Shown here: positions 13,410 through 25,037 of the stretch, piece by piece
Layout: every line of letters begins with the position of its first letter
Position numbering within the stretch: position 1 is the first letter of the stretch
Origin: Portulaca oleracea
Taxonomy: Eukaryota; Streptophyta; Magnoliopsida; Caryophyllales; Portulacaceae
Assembly (NCBI GenBank): GCA_029582165.1
Contig: CM055885.1
Span: 13,967,729-14,031,728, forward strand
Direction: 5' to 3'
DNA: 64,000 nucleotides
Translations under genes and position numbers: made by a program
Notes under the pieces: generated by a model
The model's input: the letters and a program-made list of their open reading frames with translations, nothing else
Told to the model about the DNA's origin: nothing
Database searches by the model: none

Positions 13410-13644
13410 CTCCCTCCGTTCTTTTTTATCTGTCATTTACGGTTTTCGGTGCCAACTTTTAATCAACCATTTTTAATATAAAATTTTTATAAAAAATTAT
13501 AGTATTATACTTTTTTAATAGTATTTTTATTACGAATATAATGACATCAATTTTATATGATGAATCATTATACAAATTAAGATATTAACGGTCAAAATTT
13601 TTACTACAATTTTTTAGGCGACAGATAAAACAAAACGGAGGTAG
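13410..13644. mobile_element. Stowaway-type MITE (235 bp)
   Basis: The left end CTCCCTCCGTTC and the right end AACGGAGGTAG are inverted, and the subterminal words TATCTGTC and GACAGATA also pair. TA flanks both sides (13408-13409, 13645-13646). Non-autonomous; would need a Mariner-like transposase from elsewhere. Confidence 0.85.
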
Positions 13645-13899
13645 TATTAATTATTAACTATTACAAGCTTGGAATGTGTTTGTCATGTGTAAAGTTACCA
13701 TTTACAATTACCATTACCAATGACACTCTACACGGAAAAATTTCATCCATATATATATAGGAGTATTGACCAAGAGTCATGTCATTTTCAAATCAAATTA
13801 ATAATACTCCATGTTTAATGATGTTCCCAACTAGCACGCAAGTTATACCATGCCGGGTGCAGAACTTAACATGGGCCGTCCATGCCTCATTTAAATAGC

Positions 13900-14420
13900 T
13901 GGTCATCAATTGATGATTTTTTTTTTTCTAATAACAAGTTGACGAATTTGAAAGAATGGAAAAAATAATCAATATTTTGGGCTCAAAATAATTATTGGAA
14001 CTTATAATGTTGTTGTAGATGAATTGAACTGTAACTCTATTATTTTTGGTATCTATTACCGAGTTAACTTTGTCCAAAAAATAATGTGGTAGTGAAGATA
14101 GTAAACGTGAAACACATTTTTAACTTTTTTTGAACTACAAAATGCTTAAAATGTAATATTGTCACCGCTACATCACTTTTCCGACGAGTTCAACTAACAA
14201 GTGGACGCAAAAAATAATTGGGGTCAAAGTCGGAGATAGATATGTATCTTTAAATTAAAGACATCCAATATATTAATACAACACACATTTCTTAAACGTA
14301 TAATTCATATTTTTATCCAAAACAATTTTTTTATTTTTGTTGGGGGAAGGGTGGTTTAGGGTGGCCGGCCTCCTCAAGCCTATGAAGAGCTTGATAAAGT
14401 TTGTTTTTGGTATTTTTAAA
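13900..14420 (+). repeat. dispersed repeat family, copy 1
   Basis: Contains the string ATAACAAGTTGACGAATTT, then CCGAGTTAACTTTGTC, ACACATTTTTAACTTTTTTT and, near its end, GGTGGTTTAGGGTGGCC. The same ordered landmarks recur at 14421-18420 (split by a Helitron) and 43000-43510. No coding capacity and no recognised terminal structure, so the class is open. Confidence 0.6.
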
Positions 14421-14587
14421 GTGTATGGATTATTTTTTCCCAAGTTACACTTATCAACTTGATAAATTTATATTTGCTAATAAATTTATAAAAACAGTGA
14501 TAAAGTTGCATGTGACCAATTGTACAATAAATATGGATGAAAATTCAAATAGCTAAAGTTATTAATTGATGATTTTTTTTATCACAA

Positions 14588-15983
14588 CTAGGCTCAACCC
14601 GTGCGATGCACAGAGTATTTTTAAAATTGTTATTTTATAAAATCAAAAATTTAATAGTAATCGTAGATATAATTTAGAGAGAATGAAACATTGATCATAT
14701 GATCCAATGAAAACGAAACATGACAAATTGTTCAAATACACTGGCCAACAATTTCAGATGCGAAAGACACAAACTGGCCCAAACTTGCAAAAAAAAAATC
14801 AAACTAATGATGAACCACTTAATAGATGACAATAATATTCGATAAAAAAATAGATGACAATAATATATTTCAAAAGAAAAAGCCTCGTGCGATGCACGAA
14901 GTATAATAAAATAATTTTAATTTTAAAAGAAAAAACAATAACTGTAGGTATAATTTATACAGAAAAAAATATTATATTATCCAATGAAAATACATCATAA
15001 TCAATTGTTCAAATGAAATATATACATACGTTTATATATGCCTATAATAACAAAACACATGAGGCCAACACCAAAATAATTAATATTATTTGCACCAAAA
15101 TAATTTAATTCAGAGTCCAAAGGGGTCAATGATTAGTGATCCTTCCTGTTTTTTTAATTTTAAAATAAAATCCGGATTGAAAACTTAAAAAAAATTGAAA
15201 ATAGAAAAAAAAAAATTTTCTATGTTGTGATTGATCAAATCCCCTACTGTCACTCCCGTGGCTCTATTTCGTGGGACCCACAATGATTTCTGTTATAATA
15301 CATACATTATATCAAGAATGGTAATATGAATTGAATCTGCAGAATTCAAAGTAGTTTTTGAATATATCAATTTCAATGAATGCAATCAATGTAGAACCCA
15401 ATAGGTTTGAATATCTATATAATAATGATTTGAAACTTACCTTAATGAGAGTATGAATTGGGAAGGTCAATAATCAATTGACACGAATACGGCGAAGATC
15501 AATTGTGATTCTGGCTGGTATGTGAAAGTATTGTATTTATATGTTTTGGAAAAAGTAATGAACGTAACATAGTTGCAGTTGCGCCAGATATTTTAACAAT
15601 TGTAAACGTGATCAAACTCCAAAGCCATATGAGATTCGTAAAAGTTTTTTTTTAATTCTAAAATAAAATTAAATCTGAAACAGTTATGTAACAACTGTAA
15701 ATGGGGTTAGAGTCCAAAGCAGCCAAGATTTCAAATAAAATCCGGTTCAAAATAAAATATAAAATTATTGAAAATGGGGTCAGAGTCTAATGCAGCCTAA
15801 GTTTTGATTTTCATCGAATATTATTATGATTTTCTGAAATTATTAAAAAAATTTCTAAAAATTGTATTTTTCTTAATTGTGATTGGCCGAAACTCCTTGA
15901 AACGCTTTCATTGCAGTATTTGTTGGGCTCCACAAAGATTGTCATTATAAGTATATAGATATAGATTATTATTATTATTATTA

Positions 15984-16014
<31 letters not shown>

Positions 16015-16516
16015 GGCAACACCAAAATAATTACTGTTATTTGCACCAAAATAATTTAATTCAGAGTCCAAAACAGTCAAGGATTAGTGATACTTTCTGG
16101 TTTATTAAATTTTAAAATAAAATCCGGATTGAGAATAAAAAAATTGAAAATAGAAAAAAAAAATTATACGTTGTGATTGGCCAATTCCCCTGCAATCACT
16201 CCCGTGGCTCTATTTCATGGGACCTACAATGATTTCAATTATAATATATAGAATATAGATTATTATTATTATTATTATTACTGTTATTTGCACCAAAATA
16301 ATTTAATTCAGAGTCCAAAACAGTAAAGGATTAGTGATACTTTCTGGTTTTTTTAGTTTTAAAATAAAATAAGGATTGAGAATAAAATAAAATTGAACAT
16401 AGAAAAAAAATAATTTTCTATGTTGTGATTGACCAATTCCCCTACAGTCACTCCCGTGGCTATATTTCGTGGGACCCACAATAATTTCTATTATAATATA
16501 TAGATTATTATTATTA

Positions 16517-16557
<41 letters not shown>

Positions 16558-17520
16558 GGCAACACCAAAATAATTTAATTCAGAGTCCAAAGCAGTCAAG
16601 GATTAGTGATACTTTCTGGTTTTTTTAATTTTGAAATAAAATCTGGATTGAAATTAAAATAAAAATTGAAAATAATAAAAAATATTATTTTATACGTTAT
16701 GATTGGTCAATTCCCCTATAGTCACTCCTGTGGCTCTATTTTACGGGACCCACAATGATTTCTATTATAATATATATAGATATGGAACAGTTGGAAACGT
16801 TATCAAAGTCCAAAGCCGCATGAGATTTGTAATGGTTTCTTTTTGATTCTAAAATAAAATTTAATTTAAAACAATTATGGAACAACTGTAATTGGTGTCA
16901 GAGTCCCAAGCAGCTCAGGTTTATAATAAAATCCGGTTGAAAATAAAATAAAAAATTATTAAAACTTGGGTCCTTATTTTATTAATTGTGATTGGTTGAG
17001 ACTCCTTGAAAAGCTCTCGTTGCATTATTTGCTGGGTCCCACATAGATTTGCACTAAAATAATTTAATTTAGAGTCCAAAACAATTAATGATTATTGATA
17101 CTTTATGATTTTATTAATTTTAAAACAAAATCCGGATTGAAAATAAAAAGAATTGAAAATAGAAAAAAAAAATTATATGTTGTGATTGGCCAATTGACCT
17201 ACAATCACTCCCGTGGCTCTATTCGGGGGACCAACAATGATTTCTATTATAATATATAGATAGATTATTATTATTAGAGGCAACACCGAAATAATTACTG
17301 CTATTTGCACCAAAATAATTTTATTCAGAGTCCAAAGTAATAAAGGATTAGTGATATTTTCTAGTTTTTTTAATTTTAAAATAAAATTCGGATTGAAAAA
17401 AATTGAAAATAGAAAAAAATATAATTTTCTACGTTGTGATTGGTTAATTCCCTTACATACACTCCCGTGGCTCTATTTCGTGAGACCCACAATGATTTCT
17501 ATTATAATATATAGATGATG

Positions 17521-17556
<36 letters not shown>

Positions 17557-18076
17557 GTTATTATTATAGGCAACACCGAAATAACTTAATTCAGAGTCCA
17601 AAGCAATCAAGGATTAGTGATACATTTTGGTTTTTTTAATTTTGAAATAAAATCTGGATTGAAATTAAAAAAATTGAAAATAGTAAAAAAAATATAATTT
17701 TATACGTTATGATTAGCCAATTCCCTTACAGTCACTGCCGTGACTCTATTTTGCGGGGCCCAAAATGATTTCTATTATAATATATATAGATATGGAACAG
17801 TTGGAAACGTTATCAAAGTCCAAAGCCGTATGAGATTTGTAATAGTTTTTTTAATTCTAAAATAAAATTAAATTTAAAACAGTTATGGAACAACTGTAAT
17901 TGGTGTCAGAGTCCCAAGCAGCTTAGGTTTATAATAAAATCCGGTTGCAAATAAAATAAAAAATTATTAAAAATTGGGTCATTTTTTTCTTAATTGTGAT
18001 TGGTTGGGACTCCTTGAAATGCTCTCGTTGCAGTATTTGCTGCGTCCCACATAGATTGTCATTATAAGTATATAGA
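14588..18076 (-). mobile_element. composite non-autonomous Helitron (3489 bp)
   Basis: On the minus strand the element starts TCTATATACTTATAATG (18076) and ends GAGCCTAG (14588). It is preceded by A and followed by T, the host dinucleotide Helitrons insert into. A decayed GTGC-GAT-GCAC hairpin lies at 14601-14611, about 12 bases before the CTAG end; a second, better hairpin (6-bp stem, 14885-14899) marks an internal 3' module that has lost its CTAG. No Rep/helicase is encoded. The empty site is visible in the related repeat at about 43147: TTTGTCAA(C)TTGTTAT against the joined flanks TTTGTCAA(A)TTGTGAT. The interior is dominated by repeated 5'-terminal modules. Confidence 0.8.
15063..18076 (-). 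repeat. array of repeated Helitron 5' modules (A x7, B x3) with ATT microsatellites
   Basis: Module A (about 225-245 bp; ends on the minus strand with TCTATATATTATAATAGAAA, then GTGGGTCCCACGAAATAGAG) occurs at about 15063-15305, 16015-16255, 16280-16505, 16556-16780, 17047-17270, 17278-17515 and 17569-17790. Module B (with GGAACAGTTGGAAACG and GTCCCACATAGATTGTCATT) occurs at about 15580-15960, 16781-17048 and 17791-18076. (ATT)n tracts separate many copies (15965-16014, 16260-16280, 16503-16555, 17520-17568). The pair A4-B2 is repeated as A7-B3 about 1.01 kb away, sharing private variants such as GAAATAAAATCTGGATTG. Confidence 0.8.
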
Positions 18077-18420
18077 TTTGACAAATTAAATTGTAAACTT
18101 GAATAAAAATGATCCATGTTTATAAACTCATGAAAACATGACAATGACAATGACAATATTACACCTAGGGTACGCTTTTAACTTCTTTTAGTTGTAAAAT
18201 ACTTCTTTTAGTTGTATAATATCACCAATGTCACGTTACTTTCCCAACGAATTTTAGTAGGCGATGGACACTAAAAATAATAGAAATTAAAGTCAATGAC
18301 GGATCTGTGTCTTTAGATTAGGGGCGTTCGATAAATCACTATGCACATTTCTTAAACATATCATTCATAGTTTTTATCCGCAATTATATTAAAATCTTCC
18401 CTGGGGGTTTAAGGTGGTCA

Positions 18421-18864
18421 TGACCACTAAGGGGGCGTTTGACATGCAATAAGAATGGCAATGAGAATTTATAATGGGACTGGGAATAGAAATTCATAAT
18501 GGCAATGAGAATTAACATGTCTTTATGAATTATACCAACCTTCTTGTTTGTTTTGTGGTAATTCAAATTGGGAATATGATTGGGAATAAATACACACTGA
18601 CAAAAATATCATTTTATTAATTTATGAATGTTTTAATAAATTGAAATGGATAGAAGGCCATAAATGACACACATTTACTTATAGAAAATCAATTACCATA
18701 TAAAAAAATTAAAAAACAAATTAAGTTCATAAAGATTTTAATAAAAATTAATTAAGCATTAAATATAAATTAAAAATTAAAAACAAGTATATAAATGCTC
18801 AAAGTATGAATGTTTGATTATGTTTCAATAAATCAACATGATAAACCAATTGTTGATGACCATA

Positions 18865-18929
<65 letters not shown>

Positions 18930-19037
18930 TATAATTAATATTTAATTAATGAGAATAGATAGGGTGAGAATGTGAGAAGAATATTTACTACCCATTGGAT
19001 CATAGATCAAGAGCCCTAAATATATCACATTTCCCCC
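18421..19037. other. intergenic DNA with a (TA)n microsatellite
   Basis: Begins GGGGGCGTTTGACATGC, resembling a hAT-like MITE end, but no matching right end was found. A (TA)n run occupies about 18872-18925. The rest is AT-rich filler up to the MULE boundary. Confidence 0.5.
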
Positions 19038-19426
19038 GGGGAATGATAGACTGACTCACTGAGTCAAATACTCACCTATGTGATAGCTGACATGGAGGAG
19101 AGAGAGAGAATGAGCTGGAAAACAAAACGGAAAAAAAAACAGACCCTCCCCCTCATCCAATCCCTTCCTCATTTCCCAGGCACACCTCTCCTCCTTTCCC
19201 AGAACATGCCTCACCTCCTTCCCCAGAACACGCCTCCTCCCTCTATCTTCTCTGTGATGGATGACTCACCATCTCCCCATCCAATCTCCCTCCAATTTCC
19301 ATCCAAACCACCGCCGTCAACCACCACCGTCGACAGCCATTAAGAGCTATAACCCTAACCCTAATTCAAACCCATTGAACCTAAACCCTAATCCTACGGC
19401 GAAACCATAAACTTGATACCCGGAAG
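19038..19426 (+). repeat. left terminal inverted repeat of the MULE
   Basis: Runs from GGGGAATGATAGACTGAC to ACTTGATACCCGGAAG. It aligns in inverted orientation with 33441-33888, with small indels. Confidence 0.85.
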
Positions 19427-20338
19427 AATCCGACGTAGACGACGAACGCAACACGGCTATAATCGCCGGAGATGAAGACGAGAGGGTGGGCATGAAACTT
19501 GAAGCAACTCATTGTTCTTTGGTCTGCTATTACGAGGTCAATCGAGCACAATTGCAAATTCGACTTCCGATAATTGACGAGGCTTTTCAACAATGAAGTG
19601 GTGAGTGAGTATGATTTCTTTTAATTTGATTGTATTCGTGAAATGTATGTTTTCTTTCATGAATTTTTGTCTGTCTTTTGAATAAAATATGAAAATTGTG
19701 GGTATTCTCTAGTTGGGTGAGTAAGTTTGGTGTGGTTTCTTTCAATTGTTTTTCAATCTGCGATTGGTAACTTTTGGTGGTTCTAAGGTGAATCAAAGAA
19801 ATGTATTTTGGTCTGGTGTATGTGGCAAATTTGCAGTATGAGGAGCCCAGCGTATGCTCTCAAAGTGCAAAGATTTGCATCTGCATTGTCTGATGAGATA
19901 AATCTTTTTGGTATCCTAGCATGGTTTGTAGGACAATTTCTATAGTCTTGAGCTTTTTCATGTGGGTACATTTTCAGTTTGGTACTGATTTGTTCCTTGC
20001 AATTTTCTCAGTGTAGTTTGCTCTTGTTGGGGATGCACACATGATTCACACTTCAGTGAGATCTTATGTTATGAAATATGGACAATTAAGGGTTAGTGGT
20101 GAATGTGGGTATTCTGGGAGGGAGTAGTTTGATTCTTAAGTGGAAGTATAGTTTGAAATAGTATATATGTAATCATTGGGAAGAGTTGGTCTGCTAGGGT
20201 GCACATTAGCAAGGATGGATTTGCTCTGCTTGTAAGCAATGATATGTGGCCTGAAATGGTTAATCATTGTTATATTGATCAATGAAGTTGTCAATTGACT
20301 TGGTTCTACTTTGGTGTTCACATACTTGTTGTAGTTGA
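19427..20338. other. MULE interior between left TIR and GRF ORF
   Basis: Probably leader and intron of the GRF-type gene. A GTGAGTGAG donor-like site follows an ATG near 19594-19604, but no first exon can be proven. Confidence 0.35.
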
Positions 20339-20803
20339 CAATCATGTGGTTACCCGTCACGACAATCGTTTGATGTCTGCTTCACTTGTCCATGTTATAC
20401 CAACGACGATGCCTGTTGCGAGTATGGTAATCTTTGTGTAGTAAAGACGTCATGGACATCTAAAAACCCAGGAAGGCGTTTTGCTACTTGTAACAAGGCT
20501 GGTAAACGAGGTGGATGCTTATATTACAAATGGCTTGGTAAAGTTGTATGTGATAGTTCGACATCTAGTTTAATGTATGTGTTGGACAAAAAGGAGAAGT
20601 TAGAAGTGGAGGTTGATGAGTTGAAAGAGATGGTTTATCGAATTGACATTGACAATCAAGAGTTACGAAGGAGAAACCGCAAGTTGAAGGAAGCTGTTAC
20701 ATCATCACAACTAAAATTAGGATGGGTTTTAGGTTTTGTTGTAGTGTTGTTGTTAATGCAGGTGTTAATGATGTATTATTATATGTTGGGAAAGAATGCA
20801 TGA
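20339..20803 (+). CDS. GRF-type zinc finger protein with coiled coil and C-terminal membrane segment (5' end unresolved)
   Basis: An open frame from 20339 to the stop at 20803 (154 codons plus stop); no ATG lies before the zinc-finger part, so an upstream exon or decay is likely. Residues about 25-65 carry a GRF-like finger: paired Cys, then TSWTSKNPGRRF, a following Cys (ATC) and GGCLYYKW, matching the family's pattern of Cys, N-P-G-R-R-F and C-x-x-F/Y-x-W. A Lys/Glu-rich predicted coiled coil follows (LDKKEKLEVEVDELKEMV), then a hydrophobic stretch (LGFVVVLLLMQVLMMYYYML) that should span a membrane. GRF fingers bind nucleic acids in other proteins. Here it lies just inside the left MULE end and may be captured cargo or a MULE accessory gene. 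Confidence 0.6.
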   Translation, partial: QSCGYPSRQSFDVCFTCPCYTNDDACCEYGNLCVVKTSWTSKNPGRRFATCNKAGKRGGCLYYKWLGKVVCDSSTSSLMYVLDKKEKLEVEVDELKEMVYRIDIDNQELRRRNRKLKEAVTSSQLKLGWVLGFVVVLLLMQVLMMYYYMLGKNA

Positions 20804-21757
20804 TGTTTGTAATATTTCATAAATATTAGACGTCTTGTTAAGTGTGATGTTTGAACTTATAAAATATTATAATGACAATGTTTGAACTTTTGAATTCTGT
20901 ATCATTATTGATTTACCTATTTACCAAATATCATTAGCGATTCAAAAATTCATCGGCACAAAATTCATAAAAGGCGTGAATGATGGAGGTCTAGAAACAT
21001 TTTTTATGCATAGCGATCAATTTGTATCAAGTACAGGGGGTAGAACAAGTCAGTTTGTACATTTTTGAATGTATAGGGCAAGATGTTTTTATTAGATTTG
21101 CATCCTTCTCCATATCCAGGCAGATGCCTATTAGGGCATTTGACATATCTATCTATGGGAAACAATACATTATTTTTGTTCTTTAATAAAGTGAATGTGT
21201 GGCTTCTCTTTCTGGGCATTAAACAACAAGTACTAGGAATGAATTTGATTTTACTATTTCATACAGTTGCATATGTTTGTCCTGCACTTCTGCATTGGCT
21301 AGCTTATTATTTGTTAAATCAGTTAAGTAAAAGAAAGTTCAGTTTAGCTATGCAAGTATAAGATGAATCATGAAGATGAATCATTGGCTAGCTTATTATT
21401 CGCTAAATCAGTTCAGCAAAAGAATCATAAACTGAGCTTCTTATGATCCAACCCACTATGTCATAAATTGATCACATGTATCAAGAACAAACCATTAAAA
21501 GGCTCAAAAAGTATCAAAAAACAAAATTACAGCACCCCTTTGCCTCTCAAGGATGATAGCAATCTCAGCTACATCCGAATTCCATCACATTTTGTGAGAT
21601 AACACAACTGGTCCTAATCTAACAGTTCACATGGATAACACAACAGTTACAGATGACTATAAAAGAGACAACAGTAACTCTAAAGTTAGAAGCGTCTGAT
21701 GGGCGGCTTGAAGTTGAGAGGGTGAGTTGCGGTGCAGATGACTATAAAACAAACAGC
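20804..21757. other. MULE interior, non-coding
   Basis: 3' flank of the GRF ORF and AT-rich sequence; no supported gene. GGCTAGCTTATTATT occurs at about 21297 and 21386, a small local duplication. Confidence 0.4.
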
Positions 21758-21840
21758 AACCGGTTGCACAACTGTTTGAACTTGCTAGAAATTGTGGCCA
21801 CTCTTCCAGTCCCAAAACCACAAGTTGCCATTGTGACCTG
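21758..21840 (-). pseudogene. PRL1-like WD40 gene fragment (MULE copy 1)
   Basis: The minus strand encodes GHNGNLWFWDWKSGHNF, then an in-frame stop and QVQTVVQP. This is the near-C-terminal WD repeat of PRL1/PRL2 (pleiotropic regulatory locus, a spliceosome NTC-associated WD40 protein). It is preceded by an acceptor-like TTTGACAG. The same exon piece is present at 29427-29501. No surrounding frame; non-functional. Confidence 0.7.
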
Positions 21841-23140
21841 TCAAAGCAGATTTGATAAAACAAGATCAACTAAAGGTTGGAGTTACCCTTAAAACTATGT
21901 TGAAAAGTTGCAAATTTTCCAGACAAGGTGTAAAGATGGGGTTCAAATTTGATAACCACATATTTTATGGGTCATAAGCACAACATATGGAGAGCAGTTT
22001 AGTAGCATCACCTGGCATAAATTAAACTCCACTACAGGGGGTACTTCAGATGCCTACATCGGTTCAATGAGTAACTCACTGACTGTATACTCAGCAGGGC
22101 GGTAGGCACTGGGATACAGTCTAGACAAGTGTCATTACCTCGATAAAGTTGGGTACTTCAAATGCTTTGAGCCGATAGAGCTCATTTCATCATGTAAGTT
22201 AACTGACTCTTGGGCAAATGCAAATTCACATACCAATGAAAGATGGTCGTTGCCCCATTTCTGTATCAAAAACTACTAGGTTAGCTATCCATCTCAAGCA
22301 AAAACAAGCGGTAAGGATGAATCTTTCTAAATTAACATGTCCCACTCCTAACATGGAAATTGATATCGAAACAGCAATTATTTCTACTATATAAGAACCT
22401 CTAAATACAACTCCAAGTGACTGTCAGAATATGTATATGAAGCATGCAAGCATGACACTGGGGACTTTTGAGAGCCATTGAACTCCTACCATGTATTTAA
22501 CAATGTGTGCTGAGCAACATATATCATTAAGAGGTAAAAAATTTCAGAGGCCAATTGAATAGACAATACTCTTACAAGACGAGTCAACAAACATTACACT
22601 TTCACAACCGACACGTCATTTCTAATTCTTACTTTGTACAGACCACATCTTTCCGATCTTTAGCAGTCATATAGTTTTACTATGTAACACAGCTGAATAT
22701 AGAAAGGCAAGAAGGCAACTAGCAGACTTTAAAAAGATACTTCAATGTTTTACTAGAAGTCATATAGTTTTAGTGTATGAAACTTGTCTTAAATAAGTTC
22801 CCAACCATAAGATGGCAGGTGCTCTCCTCAACCGAGACCCTAATAACTTCAGTCACAAAATGCAAACAGAGCTGGAATATTATGATCTCACAGCCCAAAA
22901 GAGATTTTTTTTGGAAAGGGGGGGGGGGGGGAATACAGAAACAAAAGCAATATCAATTGAACAAGTTAAATTAAGAAACTGTGGCAAAAGTGAGTAGTTA
23001 AGCTAATATTTTTTGAAAGATAAGGTCCAACTATTTTAGTGACTTTGATTGATTCCCAATAGAAGACTCAATTGGAGAAGTTGTGTTTGACTTTTGTTAA
23101 GGTTGAGAGAAATGTCAAACAGGTAGTCAACATGAGTAAG
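21841..23140. other. MULE interior, non-coding
   Basis: No supported gene. A 13-base G run lies at about 22919-22932. Short ORFs here show no domain. Confidence 0.4.
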
Positions 23141-23690
23141 GACTAACTTAAGGTAAAGAAATCAATGAAGAAATAGTCACAAAGCTAAACATAGAAAATT
23201 GAGGTATGTCTTAATCTAGGTTATTTACCTATGTCAGGGAAACAAAACCAAGTCAAATCACTTACACCTCTGATCTTCCATAATGAATGTAACCATTACA
23301 ATTTAAACTAAAAAGACCAAAGTATTTTATCACAAAAGGATGCTACTTGTGCCAGACCCCATTTAAGTAGAAAATGACATAGGGATGGTTTAGTAGCTCC
23401 AAATGAACATCTCTGGTGCATGAATTCAGATATATCTCACTAATAATTGGCATACAGTATCCAACCTCATTTATCACAAGACGTAAGCGTTATTTCTAAA
23501 ATTTGTGAAGCACTATATTGTCAGCACTTATAATTCAGATGTTTGGTGTGCTTTTGTTTGGCCTGTTTTGAAATCTGGAAGGCCATTGCCTGATGTTAGG
23601 GGTGATTTTTGACACAACACAAGAGATACAAGCATGAAGAACCCATTGAAAACCCATTAGAGCAAATAAAATGACATAATGATTCACAGA
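23141..23690. repeat. MULE-internal direct repeat, copy 1
   Basis: Matches 30221-30695 in the same orientation, from GGACTAACTTAAGGTAAAG through GACACAACACAAGAGATAC to CCATTAGAGCAAATAAA. This copy lacks the PRL1 exon present in the other copy and carries about 200 extra bases at about 23385-23600. Confidence 0.7.
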
Positions 23691-24233
23691 AGGTGTGATT
23701 TTGGACTGGATTTTGGGCAAGAATAGAAATATATCACCATGAAGATAGGCAAATTTAGGGGTGTCACCAAAGTGAACGTCCACCTGCCAAACACCAAAAA
23801 AAACCCCACCAAGATTGAGTCAATGTTTGTATTTAACCTCAAAGTAGCAAGATTTTGGCAATAACAATGCAAGACTGCAACTTTTTTTCACCAAAAACAG
23901 GGATTAAGAGGGTAAAAAAGAAGGGGTAATCACCTAATTGAACTAAGATGGTGACTCATTTTTTTCCCAGTTAAGAAAATAACTATAATCACCTAATTGA
24001 ACCAAGATGGTAACTCATTTTTTCCCAGTTAAGAAAATAACTATAATGGATGTCTTGAAAAACTACAGCAATTACAACTCAAATAAATTTTTCCCGTTAG
24101 AAATGTAGCTGTTAGAAGTTTTTCATGTTCAAAGGATATAAATAACACCAGTTCAATCAATTTATGATGCAAAATAAAATCCACTATTACAACATAGCTT
24201 TTATATACAAATTCACACTGACCTCAATCAAAA

Positions 24234-24234
<1 letters not shown>
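23691..24234. other. MULE interior, non-coding
   Basis: Contains a local duplication around 23935-24055 (ATCACCTAATTGAACNAAGA twice). No gene. Confidence 0.4.
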
Positions 24235-24312
<78 letters not shown>

Positions 24313-24320
24313 AAGAAGAA
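24235..24320 (+). repeat. (AAT)n-(AAG)n compound microsatellite
   Basis: About 19 AAT units pass directly into about 9-10 AAG units. Confidence 0.95.
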
Positions 24321-24597
24321 AACCCAATTTCGGTAATATAGTAAGTAGTATGATTATGCATTCATCCCAATTTCAATTTTTGGAAGTCAGTTTCAAATCC
24401 TAAAAATCGAAATCAAATTATGGTTCAATCAAGTTATGGATTTCGAAACTAACCATGTATTAACTAAACAAACAAATTGGAAACCCTAAAAATCGAATTC
24501 AAATTATGAACCACATTTACCTCGTTAATACATCGTTTGCTTCATCATCTTCTTCTTCTTCGTTTTAGGGTTTAGATGAAAGGGAGAGATGAAAGGG

Positions 24598-24705
24598 GGT
24601 CTTCTTCTTCTTCTTCTTCTTCTTCTTCTTCTTCTTCTTCTTCTTCTTCTTCTTCGTTTGCTTCATCTTCTTCTTCGTTTGCTTCATCTTCTTCTTCTTC
24701 GTTTT
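24598..24705 (+). repeat. (CTT)n microsatellite with interruptions
   Basis: A long CTT run, then CGTTTGCTTCAT-interrupted CTT clusters. It lies in a leader-like stretch with repeated TTAGGGTTT words (24530-24850), which on the minus strand resembles the 5' UTR/promoter of a plant gene, possibly the source gene of the PRL1 fragments. Confidence 0.9.
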
Positions 24706-25037
24706 AGGGTTTAGATGACAGTGGGTTTCGATTTTTAGGGTTTGGTTGAGTTTCAATTTCAATTGGAGAAGAGATTTAGGGTTTGGTTGGGCTTCTCTTC
24801 GTTTTAGGGCGCAGAAGAGTTTCGACTAGGGTTAGGGTATTGCTCCATTGGGAGTGGATGAAAGGCGCGGGAAGAGGGGGAAGGGTATTATTTTCGTGAA
24901 AAGATCTTGGCCGTCTATTCTATTTTGAATCTGACGGTTAAGATTGAGTTTTTTTGGCCATGTCAGCAATCCGTGTCACACTCACTCCATTTACATGTAT
25001 TGACATTTTTAAATTTAATTGGACATTTTATAAATTG

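Larger units (their letters stand above)
14421..18420 (+). repeat. dispersed repeat family, copy 2, split by a Helitron
   Basis: The left part (14421-14587) matches about 43000-43150, including AGTTATTAATTGATGA. The right part (18077-18420) continues with TTGACAAATT, TTTTAACTTCTTTTAG and ACATTTCTTAAACATATCAT, again shared with the other copies. Joining 14587 to 18077 restores the order seen in the uninterrupted copy at 43 kb. Confidence 0.65.

Noticed and set aside
18421..19037. hAT-like MITE beginning GGGGGCGTTTG
   Set aside because: No matching inverted right end or target duplication found.
24565..24762. Lysine-rich frame on the minus strand
   Set aside because: Product of the CTT microsatellite.
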